From contig NC_070570.1 in NCBI RefSeq assembly GCF_026914185.1, forward strand, positions 2,666,001-2,730,000: a stretch of 64,000 nucleotides of DNA. The letters are read 5' to 3'. The number at the start of each line of letters is the position of its first letter. Position 1 is the first letter of the stretch. A program made the translations under genes and the position numbers. The notes under the pieces were generated by a model, which had not been told where the DNA came from, searched no databases, and saw only the letters and a program-made list of their open reading frames with translations. Positions 34,630 through 45,320 of the stretch are shown one piece after another. Source of the stretch: Puccinia triticina. Its lineage: Eukaryota > Basidiomycota > Pucciniomycetes > Pucciniales > Pucciniaceae.

Positions 34630-37600
34630 TCATTCCCTTGCAAAATAAGGTTTGACCTGTGGTGGGGCATATCTTCTTCTCAAGGGTGTGCCATCCAATT
34701 CTTCCAAAGAGTAAGATCCTCCTTTCTCTTGCTGGGTGATTCTATAAGGACCATTCCACCGGTTTGCAAACAATTTGCCCCATTGAGAGTCCAGGCTCTT
34801 TGTGTACACAAGTACAAGTTGTCCAGGTTTGAGTGGTTGTCTGATGGATTTCTTCTGATTACCTGGTTCCAAGGACTGGGACCTGGCCTCCTTCATCTTC
34901 TTGTAAGCTTCTTGAAGTACCTCTTCTCTTCTTGCCAATTGTAAGACCCTTGCTAACAGTAGATCCTCTGTCGTTTTGACATTGTTCCAGTCTGTCCCAA
35001 GATAAGTTTCTAGCTCCAAGTCCACTGGTAAGATTGAAGGTTGCCCAAAAATGAGCTCATAGGGAGAGAAGCCAGTGGTCCTTTTTGTGGAGATCCTGTC
35101 TGCAAACAGCACTAATGGTAAGTAGTGTCTCCATTTCTTCCCATCTGTTTCACATAGCTTGACCAAAGTATCTTTCAGAGGCTGATGTCCTCTTTCAACC
35201 ATCCCATTTGCTTCAGGGTAATAAGGGGTTGTTACCTTGACCTTGGCTCCAACTTCATTGAGGGCATTTTGGAATTCTTGACCAAACTCTGGGCCACCAT
35301 CCACAACAACTGTCAATGGCACACCATACCTATGTATCCAATGCTCCAGGAACCAGTCAGCAATTTTCTTGGCTTTGATCTTCTCTAACCCAACAGCTTC
35401 TACCCAACCAGAAAGATCATCCCTGGCTACCACAAGATACTTCCATTTCCCTGCTTTGATGTGAACAGTGTCAAGACTGACTCTTCCAAAAATTGTTGGC
35501 AGACCTGTAGCTTTCTTGATTTCCAGGGGTTTGGCTGAGCTTCCTTGTTGACAGGGTAGGCATGATTGAACCCATTTCTTGACAGACCTTTTCATATTTG
35601 GCCACCAAAATCTGAGCCTGGTTCTTCTGTAAGTTTCATCCATTCCTCTGTGGCCTAATTCTTCATGGAGTGCTTTCAGGACAATTTTCTGAAGGTCTGG
35701 GGAAGTGACTACAACTTGGGGAAAAGGTTTGTTTCTCCTCTTTAATTGTCCTTCTGACATAAAAAACATGGCTGGCTTGTGCTTGATAATGTTCCAGTCC
35801 TTTGCAGAACACTCTGGAGGCTTGTTGAAGGTTTCTAGGTAGTACTGAAGGTCTTTCCAAATGCCTATCTGAGGGCTTTTAGTGGGTTCCACTGCAAAAA
35901 AAACTGTGTCAACTGTGAGCAGTTGACATGCGGAAACTCTGAGGAAGCTTGTGGTGTTACACCAGCCTTACTCAAGGTTTGACTTAACCCAAGCTTCAAT
36001 GCACAGTCACTGTGCACCTTGCACAGTGACTGTGCCAACAAAGGCACTTCTGCATTCATGTGGAGTTACAATGGCAGCTTGGCTTGAGTATCCTGCATGT
36101 CAACTGCAAGCAGTTGACCAAGTTATTTTTGCAGTGTTCCACCCTCAAATTTGCCATATTTGTCTCTTTGACACCAAATCCAGGGTGAGGCTTGATCCAT
36201 TTTTCTTCTTCATCAAAGTCCTCTCCAATTTCTCCAGGGTCTGGGGGTCTTCTTGACAATACATCTGGCATAGTGAAAGTTTTTCCAGGAACATGGATCA
36301 TATCAAAGGAAAATAGTTGAATGAAGGCAACCCACCTGGTCATGGGAGCATTAGGTAAACTGGGTGAATTTATCATTTCTATAAGACTTTTTGCATCCAC
36401 CAATAGCTCAAAATGCTGTCCCCAGAGTTGAGTTTGAAGTTTCTTCAGGATCTTAGTGACACCACAGAGCTCTAATTTGGACTGAGAGTATTTGGACTCA
36501 GTAGGGGAAAATACCACAGATTCATATAGCACAGGCCTGTCCAGACCCTTGTCCTCCTGGGTGAGTACTGCCCCTGCTGCTATGTAACTGGAATCAACTG
36601 CTAATTTTATTATGCCTGCATCTTCCTTGTAGTCTAATTTCTTTAGGGTAATGTCATAACCAACCAGTTTCTTCAGTTTTTCAAAGGCTTATTGACAGGA
36701 TTGGTCCCAAGTCCATTCAGCATTTTTCCTAGTGAGTTTCCTAAGAGGTGAGGCAAGCTCTGAGAGTCCAGGAATGAACATCCTGACATACACACAGACT
36801 CCAAGGAATCCTCTAACTTCAGTGGAATTGTCAGGATTGGGCCAGGTTTCTATTTTGTTGAGCTGTTTCTTGGCAATTTTTCTTCCTTCTTTGCAGACCA
36901 CATCCCCTACCAAGTCCAAAGCAGGCACACAGCAAGCAAATTTCTTACCAGAGATTGTAAGTCCAGCTTCTTCTATCCTGAACAAAATTCTTTCCAGGGT
37001 AACAGCATATTCCCAAATGAATCTTCTTATTCCAGGGTTTTCCTCTAGGGTTTCTTGATCATAGTCTGAAACAGGTCCTTCAATTCCGCCGTCATCAATG
37101 AAGATGCCTACATTATTTTGGATTTCATCTTGAAGGATCCACATCATTTGGGCTTGGTATACTGCAACAGAATTGGTGGCACCTTGGGGTAATCTAGTGA
37201 GTTGAAATCTTCCAAGGGGAGTTTCAAATGTAGTGAGGGGCCTGGATTCCAAGGCTAATTCTCTTTCATCATATCCTCCCATTATATCAACCAGCCCATA
37301 GCAGGCCCTTCCAGTGAAAGATTCAATGAGTTCTTCAGGATTTGGGGGAAGTCCAGAGTCTTTTATGGTTACCTTATTAAGCCTTTGTAAGTCATGGACC
37401 ACTCTAAGTTTCCCGTCTTGCTTCTTGACACAGAACACTGGGCTGGAATAACTGGAGCAGGATTGTTCATATAGGCCTGTTTTAACTCTTTCTCTTACCA
37501 ACTCTATAAATTCATCTCTTATTGCTGCAGGGATTGGAATGGGTCTTTGTTGCCATGGATAATGCTTGATGACTGGGATGACATAAGGTTTGCCATAGGT

Positions 37601-37936
37601 ATGTTTGAGTAGTCCTCTTTCTTCTGGGCAAAAGGCCAATCCCCCTTGTCTGATCTTGATAACATGTTTGAGGAGTTTGAGTTCTTCAGGCCAAAGCCAA
37701 TTAGGTGGTCCAAAGTTGATGACTTTCAGCCTTTCTTCAGTGATTTTCAGGGTAGGGGTAAATTCAGGTGGAAATGGAGTTAAAGGGGTTTGATAGGGAT
37801 CTCTAGAGAGAAGGGGGGAGCATAAGGGTGAGTTAAGATTTTGGGGCATAGGTTCATTGACTGGTTTAATTTTTTTTGTAGTTGATTTATATTTTGCTGC
37901 TAACACTAATCTATCCTCCTCTTTACAGTTAGGCAC
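34630..37936 (-). pseudogene. Ty3/gypsy pol (RT-RNase H-integrase) with one stop and one MITE insertion
   Basis: Reverse strand from MPNCKEEDRL at 37936. The RT has RLPQGATNSVAVYQ and the palm motif FIDDGG. TAA at 36689-36691 interrupts the start of RNase H, where the homologous position is probably glutamine (CAA to TAA). RNase H continues in frame (LAVDSSYIAAG, then FELLVDAKSLIEMI). A 247-bp insertion at 35890-36136 with a 3-bp duplication splits RNase H from integrase and shifts the frame. Removing 250 bp restores it. Integrase has GHRGMDETY, CLPCQQ, the acidic residues in LDTVHIKAG, VVDGGPEF and GMVERGHQ, and ends at 34630. Closest relative in the window is the pol at 51-3203. Confidence 0.9.
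35890..36136. mobile_element. 247-bp CACTG-ended miniature element in pol
   Basis: CACTGCAAAAAAAACT at the left and AGTTATTTTTGCAGTG at the right are inverted ends. Inner palindromes contain GTCAACTG and GCAGTTGAC, and the centre has CAGTCACTGTGCACC. TTC flanks both sides (35887-35889 and 36137-36139). A 3-bp duplication with CACTR ends points to the CACTA superfamily. No coding capacity. Confidence 0.85.
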
Positions 37937-37947
37937 CTTCCAACTTC

Positions 37948-39294
37948 CTACTCTTGGGAGGTGCCAGAGGCTAAAAAATGACTAGAAGCTGAGGCGGAAA
38001 ATGAAGGGAACTCTGTTTCATACTTCTGATTAGCTGGTATGGCCATGGACACTAAGTAAGTTTTACCTCCTTTTTGTATGGATAAGGATTCTGTCCCATT
38101 ACTTGCAAACTTGATGGTTGCTGATAAATCCTTGAGTCCTGGGTTCCCTAGTATAGGTTGAATATTTCCTGCAGACACATGAAAATGCATTTTCTTGACT
38201 ATATGACCAACTCTAACAGGTACTCCTTCTGCAATACCCAAGATTTCACTGTTGTGGCCTCCAATTCCCCTAAGGTTCATAGGCTTCTGGGTAATAATAA
38301 GTCCAACTCTTGCTGCTAATTCCTTGGATATTAAATTGACTTGGGATCCATTATCCAGGAGAACTTGAAAGTTTTTTCCATTGAAACTGACATCTATGTA
38401 TCCCAGGGGGCAGGAATAGTGACTAATCTCTTCTTCAGTATCAGGATCCTCTTCACCTTCTCCATCCTCAGGTGCAATTCCTCCAGCATGGGCCTCCTTG
38501 GTATGATCCATGGCAACTCTTCTTGAGGTAATCTTCTTCTTGAGGGATTCTGCTGCTTTGCTGGACATGACTAGCAGCTCTGCACAGGACACCTCCACCT
38601 TGGTATGTAACAGCCTATTAACCACATTTTCCTCTGTATCTCGAAACTCTGTGGCTAGAGGTCTTTCCACATAAGTCTTTCTGACTGGCTTATCCTTAGC
38701 ATTGGGTGGGTCACTGGCCTCTGGAGTCTGAATCTGAACTTTCTTAGGTGGGATGTATTCTTTGGTGCTGGAGGCTGGTAGATTTTCAGGGTTATAGTTG
38801 TCCTGCCTTGCAATTTCCAGTAGTCTGTCTCCATCCACCTCCATTAAGTTCTCTTTGGTTTTTTTGACTCTCTTGGTGACAGATGGTTCTTCTGTAAGTT
38901 CTTTACCACTCCTGGTTCTTTTGGCAGCATCACACTCATAGCTGGATTCTTCTTCAGGATCTATTTCTTCCAACTGTCCAAATGAGGCCTGGGGTTCTTG
39001 AGGGGTTCCAGATTTTATGGTTCCCGGGGGTAAGTTAAGTACTCCTGGCTGCTTTCTGCTTTGGTGGTATTGATCCACTGCTACTTTGTAAGCTCTATTT
39101 CTGTCCCAAGGTACTGAGGATCCATCTGGTAGCTTAACTCCATTTCCTTCCTTCTTGAACAGTCCATGAAGTTCATCCAAATTGGCCTGGTTACACCTAG
39201 AAAATGAGTGCCCCATCTGGTGACAGTAATTGCATTTGACTGTTGTCCAATCCTTGTCTTGCTGGGCTGGTTTGTAGGGAACATGACTTTTCAT
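37948..39294 (-). CDS. Ty3 gag C-terminus: zinc knuckle and retropepsin
   Basis: Reverse-strand frame of 448 codons. A CCHC zinc knuckle (CNYCHQMGHSFSRC) lies near residues 20-35 and would bind element RNA. A charged linker follows, then an aspartic protease with VLLDNGSQVNLISKELAA as its active-site loop (DNG in place of the usual DSG or DTG) and a downstream ILGNPGL flap-end block. It overlaps the upstream gag frame (39197-40402) by 98 bp in a different frame and ends TAG 12 bp before the pol methionine, which lies in yet another frame. The methionine at 39294 is only the first in frame. Confidence 0.8.
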   Translation of the reverse strand: MKSHVPYKPAQQDKDWTTVKCNYCHQMGHSFSRCNQANLDELHGLFKKEGNGVKLPDGSSVPWDRNRAYKVAVDQYHQSRKQPGVLNLPPGTIKSGTPQEPQASFGQLEEIDPEEESSYECDAAKRTRSGKELTEEPSVTKRVKKTKENLMEVDGDRLLEIARQDNYNPENLPASSTKEYIPPKKVQIQTPEASDPPNAKDKPVRKTYVERPLATEFRDTEENVVNRLLHTKVEVSCAELLVMSSKAAESLKKKITSRRVAMDHTKEAHAGGIAPEDGEGEEDPDTEEEISHYSCPLGYIDVSFNGKNFQVLLDNGSQVNLISKELAARVGLIITQKPMNLRGIGGHNSEILGIAEGVPVRVGHIVKKMHFHVSAGNIQPILGNPGLKDLSATIKFASNGTESLSIQKGGKTYLVSMAIPANQKYETEFPSFSASASSHFLASGTSQE

Positions 39295-40402
39295 AAAGAA
39301 AGGGGAAGGTTTTTTGGGTATGCCAGGTGGAAAGGGTTTTAGTGAGGTCTTCTACTTCTCTTTGCTGAACCTGATTTTTGGAAGGAGGGTTGGTCTTAGC
39401 TGGTTCACCATATTCTAACCCTCTCCAAACTCTACTTCTGGCTAGGACTGATCTTTGATGGACTTCCTTGTGGATATACTGTAGCAGGAATTCAGTTGCA
39501 GGTAGAACTTCCCCACCATCCTTGGTCGCAAGCATCATGTTAGTCCTTCCAAAGTCCTTGGTAACTGCTCTAGCCACATCCTCATGGAGAACTTCAAGAA
39601 GGTGGTCCCTGAATTCTTCTATACTGCCGCTATATCCCATCCGTACCAGGTAATTAGTAATGGCTACAAACTTAGTCCTAAAAATTTTGAACTGCTCTTC
39701 TGTACTGATACCACCTCCTCTAATGGCAGAGTATACCAAGTCCCTGAGGTCATGTCTGGTATATTTGACTAGTGGAAGAGAGGAGCCAAATCTGTTGAGT
39801 AAATCTTTCTTCAGTTGTTCCCAGTCTTGTTCTTCATAGCCAACCATTTCTTCAACTTCATCCTTCAGGTCCATGCCTTTGATAAAAGGGGAAATTTGGG
39901 TGACCAGGTCCAAGGGGGTGGCTCCATCTGTCCTTCCAGCTGCTTCATATCTTCTGATGAATTTTTCTATAGGCATGTTGGATCCATCAAAGCATAGGTC
40001 CTTGTCCAGAGGTTTGATTTTGACAGCTTGGTGAGGCCCTACAGAGTAAGTTGGCATAACAGGTTCTCTCTCCAGGAAGTGTACAGGAGTTAATTTTGGA
40101 AGTTGATTTGCAGTAGGTTGGCGGTACAAGGGATGTTTCTGGGCCCTGGCTAGTGATTCAGGTTCTTCTTCCATGTGTTCCAGGCCTTCACTGTCAGAGG
40201 GAGCCACAGCACCTCTAATGGGTCCAGGATTGGAAGGTAAGTTGTTTCTACTGACTGTGGGAGGGTTGGGTTGATGGTTGGCTGCTCCAGTGTTGACTTC
40301 TACAGTAGGTGCAGGTTTTTTTTTGAATGGTGGAATGACCATTTCTTCTAAGGCCTTGAAAAATAACCCAGTATGGGAATTGCTTCGGTTTGGTCTAGGC
40401 AT
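39197..40402 (-). CDS. Ty3 gag (capsid region)
   Basis: Reverse-strand frame of 401 codons, starting MPRPNRSNSHTG about 250 bp inside the 5' LTR. The N-terminus is proline-rich. A capsid-like helical part follows (DKDLCFDGSNMPIEKFIRRY, then EDWEQLKKDLLNRFG-type blocks). The frame runs past the zinc-knuckle frame for 98 bp, so a ribosomal frameshift or an indel near 39300 is needed to join gag to the knuckle and protease. Confidence 0.8.
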   Translation of the reverse strand: MPRPNRSNSHTGLFFKALEEMVIPPFKKKPAPTVEVNTGAANHQPNPPTVSRNNLPSNPGPIRGAVAPSDSEGLEHMEEEPESLARAQKHPLYRQPTANQLPKLTPVHFLEREPVMPTYSVGPHQAVKIKPLDKDLCFDGSNMPIEKFIRRYEAAGRTDGATPLDLVTQISPFIKGMDLKDEVEEMVGYEEQDWEQLKKDLLNRFGSSLPLVKYTRHDLRDLVYSAIRGGGISTEEQFKIFRTKFVAITNYLVRMGYSGSIEEFRDHLLEVLHEDVARAVTKDFGRTNMMLATKDGGEVLPATEFLLQYIHKEVHQRSVLARSRVWRGLEYGEPAKTNPPSKNQVQQREVEDLTKTLSTWHTQKTFPFLYEKSCSLQTSPARQGLDNSQMQLLSPDGALIF

Positions 40403-40640
40403 AGTAGGAGCTGGAGTGGTTTGTTCTGTTAGGTTGATAAGGTGTGTAGAAAAGGAGGATAAGAGTGATGATATGTCTAAGAGAGGATCTGTTGAATTAA
40501 TCTTGAAAGAGTTCTTATGAGGAGGGTTGTTAAGGTATGTAATGTTAATCTAAAGAAATTGGGTTCACTAGCTAATCTCTGTAAATTTATTAGACTAGGA
40601 AAATGGGTTTTGGACTGAAGCTGAAGATCTTCAGGCCACT

Positions 40641-40652
40641 GTTGGGACACCA
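40641..40652 (-). promoter_or_regulatory. tRNA primer-binding site
   Basis: Two bases after the 5' LTR the reverse strand reads TGGTGTCCCAAC. TGG complements the universal tRNA CCA end. I do not assign the tRNA. Confidence 0.6.
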
Positions 40653-40654
40653 CT

Positions 40655-41584
40655 TGTGGAACTACTCTTGGGATGAATAGAGCTTGAGAGGGAATTGGTG
40701 CTTGAAGGGCTGCCTCTCAGGGGAACAAGAAAAAGAATGTAAGAGTGTGGACTCTTATGGAAAGGTGTGGCAATGGAGATTTCTTGAGGTATGTCTGGGG
40801 AATTTTCTCTAATCTAATATCTTTAATTCACAGGTAACAAGTTTGTCCAATCTGATTTATTGGCATAAACTAGGCTAATGAAGGCTGACCAGTAATTTCT
40901 GTAATTTCTGATGGGGAACCAATGAAGAGGAAAACAACCCAGTTTATATACACAAGAAAGAGGAGCCATGAGGAAACAAGGATAACCTGCAGGGAAGCAT
41001 AGAACATTCTACTTCTATAGGATGAAACAGCCATGTAGTCAGAGTATTGGGTCAAGAAGTCACATGATGGTGTAATAGTGGGTGGGGATGATGCCATCTT
41101 CTGGGGGCTATGGTGCAATCTTCCTAGTTGAAGGAGGGGATATGTGAGACATAACAGGGGTAGAATATTCTATGATCTAAGATAGGAGGAGGTAGGTGTT
41201 TCATGAAGTGTTTCAGGAAGAAATAATCTAGGTGGGGTTTAGGGCTGTGTCTAGTATAATGTGTCTCATGTTGGGTTTGGAGGGTGAAGGTTTTCAAGGG
41301 TGCTTATACATCTTTGAGCACACGGTTCTAATGAAACACTAGAAGAAGGGGGTAACATGTGATCTGGGTAGATGTTTGAGACTAGAGAGAGGGTTTATCC
41401 CAGAGAGGGGGAGTGTGGGAATAGGAAATACTATTATCCATGGTATGACCATTGAATGGGGATGTTGAGGGGCTTGGGCTTTGCTGACAAGGGGGCCAGA
41501 GGTGTGGGATTTAGTCTTGAGTTGTGACAGCCTTGTGATTGATGCTTGCTGGTTTTCTGGGTAGATCAGGATTGGCTTACCACA
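40655..41584 (-). repeat. 5' LTR of the Ty3 element
   Basis: 930 bp, TG...CA, next to the primer-binding site at 40641-40652. Confidence 0.93.
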
Positions 41585-42975
41585 GCGCCGGCGGCCGGCA
41601 GATTGAGGAATCACATGCTGTGATCTTTCAAGTCACCCAGGGCCAAGGCATGCATCAACTTGATTGAAGAGTGTTGAACAGGTTTCCAGTAGGGCAGCTC
41701 GTTCAGGACACTCCACCTGGCCCCATGCTGTCTTGCAAACTTCTTCCTATCGGTGAAGTTTTGAATCTTCAGCCATTCAGATGCGCGTTGCCTGTGTGCC
41801 TCGTCCGTCCGGGGAGTAAACTGGGTGATATTGGTCTCGTGCAGGTTGCCCTTTGGGAGAAGACAAAAGGAACAAAACAATTGTGCCACATGACTGCCGA
41901 ATCCGTTGGCCTTCCGCAGCGCCGGGAGATCTGCGATGAGGGGGAAGATTGCCGCGCGCACAGTTCTCCCGGATGGATGGAGGCTGGTCGAATCGAAAAA
42001 GACTCCACTCCAAAACTCCTTCAGCTTTTCCACCAGAGGGCTCAAGATGTGGTTGAGCTGTTCCAGCTTTGGCTCCGTTGGTCCAGGAATGATGCCAAAA
42101 AGAAACACGTGTTCCAACTTATATCGCTGAGCTGCAGGGAGGTTCAGGCAAACTAGAGTGATTGCCCCAACGGTTGTGTGCTTTGCAAGATTCGAGCTTC
42201 CTCCTAGGCTAAACCAGTCGAGATACAGGCTGAATACTAGATTTCCAGAATGGGCAGTATAAGTACCGGTACCGTCATCCAAATTGGCAAATTCTTGCCA
42301 GACCCGGCTGTGCCAGACATCCTCCATCGCCTCGTCAGCGCCCCATTCACGAGCAACAAGGGCTGAATCTAGCATGGTCTCAAAGTAAGGTTGCAAGAGC
42401 CGGTTGAGCAACCACGACTTCAGCGATACATAGCTGAATGTGCGAAGAGGAAATTCTGCTTGCTTGTAGTTGGACTTTTAGAGAGCTTGGCCACAAGTCG
42501 GATTCAGATTTTCCGCCTTGGCCCACTTGCAGTAGCCTTGCTTTGAGGAGAGAAAAGGTTCTGTGCATTGTTTGGGATGGTCATTCTTCACAGATCGGCT
42601 TGGGTAGAGTGCAAAGCATCTCTTGCAGCATACGCGTGTGGTGAGGGTTGGGTTCAGGTTCAGCCGATGGAAGACGACCTCTTGAGACTTGGGGATCTGC
42701 TCGAGAATCGGTGTTGGATTGATTGTTGTCCAATTTTTCAAGCTCCAGATTTGCGCAAGAAGTTCAACATTGGCCCGTGCGCCTTTCAAGAATTCCACAG
42801 CGCCATCTTTACTCAGTTTTTTGGTGAAAACTGATGATGCCAGGTGAATCATCACCTGTTTGCAGAAAGACTCTTCGAGGAGAAGGTTGTTCCGGGCATC
42901 GCCGGTCAATTCTGGTGCTTCAGAAGCAGAGGCATTGACAGTGCTCTGCACAGAGTGTGCATCAGCCAATATCAA
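41585..42975 (-). pseudogene. tnp2 (CACTA) transposase, N-terminal and core segment
   Basis: Reverse strand. An N-terminal cysteine/histidine cluster (CCKRCFALYP ... HPKQC) resembles the finger of fungal tnp2 proteins. TAA at 42478-42480 interrupts, and the frame resumes with FSYVSLKSWLLNRLLQPYFE. The tnp2 core follows: LYLDWFSLGG, the hallmark FGIIPGPTEPKLEQLNHILS, PLVEKLKEFW, then IADLPALRKANGFGSH and CSFCLLPKG. TGA at 41611-41613 falls 24 bp before the Ty3 insertion point. The three pieces together would form one transposase of about 900 residues. An acceptor CAG near 42950 may mark an upstream intron. All three stops are transitions from plausible codons. Confidence 0.87.
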
Positions 42976-45320
42976 TGACGTGTCACATAGTCAGCCCAAA
43001 CAGTTTTCGCACTCACGGTTGTCTGGTTCAAGCCTTCTGTAGAGTGTGCTTGATTGCCTCCGGAGCTTTGGTTGCGCTGGACGTTTGCTTGCTTCTGATG
43101 ATTCTCAAACACTCGCTTGGTCAAAACTCTGCCCGGAACCAGCCCTCTACCTTGTTCTTCATGCTGTTATTTGCTGCAGCCATGCCGCTTGCAGAGACAG
43201 ACTTAAAGTGGTCGGTTGGCCATGTCTTACTACAACGGTCGAGGTATAGCACAGTGTAAAAGCCTTAACCAACAAGACAAGTTCATATTCCACTGCAGCA
43301 CCCCAGCTTGTCTGCCAGGCAGCTCAAACAACCGTTGGTTCTCAATCTCCTCCTTACCCCCATCAAGGAGCTGTCACCCAGTGTCATGACCACAGCAATG
43401 CAAATCATTGCACAATTATTACATTGGGATGAACGTAAGTTCATGCCACATTTACCACAAATTTTCATCTTCTGTCGCGCCACCCTGTTGCCACTGTAGG
43501 CAAGCCTCCTGGTGGGTATCCCCACGCCCAAGGCTTGATTGCGGCGGCCACATTCCTCCGAATTCAGTTCACATCACCGTGTCACTTGCCTCCTAGTGAT
43601 GTTGACGAGTGCACGACTCAATTGATCTGTGGCGCTGATTTGGTTAGTATCTTCTGGTTAACTCCAAATCCAGGTTTGAAAAGGTGGCAATTTAAGCACC
43701 AGTGTATGACAAAACAATGACTGTTCCCTCTGTGGTCCCAGCAAGACTCTGTTCTGCCTTGCTCCACTGTCCTCAACTGACTGCCCCTAATATATATTTG
43801 GTTGAAGTGCTTGTCAAACACGTTCACCTATATTTGCCAATAGTTAAAACTCAAATTCTTTCACGCATCATGCCGAGTCATCATCAATTTACTCCAACCC
43901 AACTAAAGTGTCTGCAACAGCAACAACTCCTCACGGACGCCGAGATGAACTGTGTGGAGAATCAGCCAGATGCTCACGACAAGATTGCCCTTCATCAGAA
44001 CTTGGCCTACGCGTTCCAAGGTAAATTATACGCCGAGGCACATGACCTCAAAATCCCTTGATGGGCTGTGCCAAACGTAACCGCCACTTGGAACGCAATC
44101 AGAAATTGTGAGGGTAAAGGTATGTGCCATGCAAGTTAGATAAAGTTTGGTCAGTGTGGGCTCATTCTTTCCCATCTCTCAGGACCCATTAACGTGGAGA
44201 AGACATCTTTCCCAGAAATGTCAGCTTAGTGGGTCTGCTTGGCCAAAAATTGCACCAAAACAACACGGTGAGTTTGGCCTGCCTATCTCCTCTGAGCTTC
44301 TTTGACTTTGGGTGGCTCATTTTTTTCCTGTCCCAAGGGGGAGCCTAACCACCGATGGGTTTTGATTGCCGATGTGTTGTTCCCCTAAATCCCACATCTG
44401 TTTCCTCTCATCTCACCATGCAAATGTCTAGGTGGCACCCAGATATGAGATGTTATAGCCAGCTTGCCAGTTCACAGTAATTCAAGCCCTCAATTCCATC
44501 CTTCACTCTCTACCGGCGTTGGCACACCGCGGATTGCACTTGTCATGCAGTTGGCATCATCTCATGCTGACAACTATGAGGGTCAACCAATGCGAGTCGT
44601 GTCGTGAAAGTCACCCCAGCTCTTGGCCGGGCCAATTTGTGTCAGCAGGATAGGGAGACTCCTGCCTCCTGAGCTGCTAAGCACCACACACCATTCACAC
44701 GCAGACCGGCGCTTCTGTGCTGCATTGCTGGTTAGGGAGTGCCTCCTTGAGATGACATGCTGCGAGGGGTAGAGATCAATAGCTGGCAGCGGGCTCCGCC
44801 ATACGCCAATGTGGCTGTTGCTTTACCCAGTGATTGTAAGGGTTAGGGAAGTGTGTCTGGGTTAAGGCAACGCGCATACAGATGATGTTGCAGGTTGGCA
44901 GGACGCTGTCTACTCTGACCTTCGGCCGACAATCAGAGTGGACATCCTCTATACACGATTGCTGTGAGCCACATTTTCCTCACGGCAGGCCCCACACAAG
45001 TGGGCCCGCCGTGAGGTTGAGCCATCGGCTATCGGGGTGCACTCAACTCTAAAGGCCAGTGTCTACCATGACATTCGGCCGAACATTGCGGTCGCCACAT
45101 GCCCAAAAGCCCCAACTACCCGGTTCTTCAAAGGAAATTGCATCCAAACAAGTCAAGTCCGACCACTGAATTGATCCATCTGACCGTTGCAATCCCTTTG
45201 AATGTGCCCCACACAGACTCCCCTTTGTGGACCAGCACCACACATGATTGCAAGATAAAAGTTGTCCTCTGTTGCTTGTTGCTACTCTATCCTACAGTCC
45301 GTCCTCATCCTGCTCCCACA
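42976..45320. other. Mostly unassigned; possible gene remnants
   Basis: Several short frames (for example plus 43702-44061, MYDKTMTVPS..., and a cysteine-rich reverse frame 43531-43283 with CGKCGMN and CNNCAM) but no family recognised. 44100-45000 shows no coding signal. Confidence 0.35.
44978..45016. other. 15-bp hairpin with one mismatch
   Basis: CCTCACGGCAGGCCC at 44978-44992 and GGGCCCGCCGTGAGG at 45002-45016, loop of 9. The palindromic TTCGGCCGAA is at about 45073-45082 and a related TTCGGCCGA near 44920. Confidence 0.6.

Larger units (their letters stand above)
31869..41584 (-). mobile_element. Nearly complete Ty3/gypsy retrotransposon, 9,716 bp
   Basis: Two direct 930-bp LTRs (31869-32798 and 40655-41584), both TGTGGAAC ... 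TTACCACA, differ at roughly 19 positions by eye (about 98% identical). Flanks are GCGC at 31865-31868 and 41585-41588, a 4-bp duplication inside the tnp2 gene. Coding order on the reverse strand is gag, zinc knuckle, protease, RT, RNase H, integrase. The pol has one in-frame stop and one miniature insertion. Extra cargo lies between integrase and the 3' LTR. High LTR identity indicates recent insertion. Confidence 0.93.
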
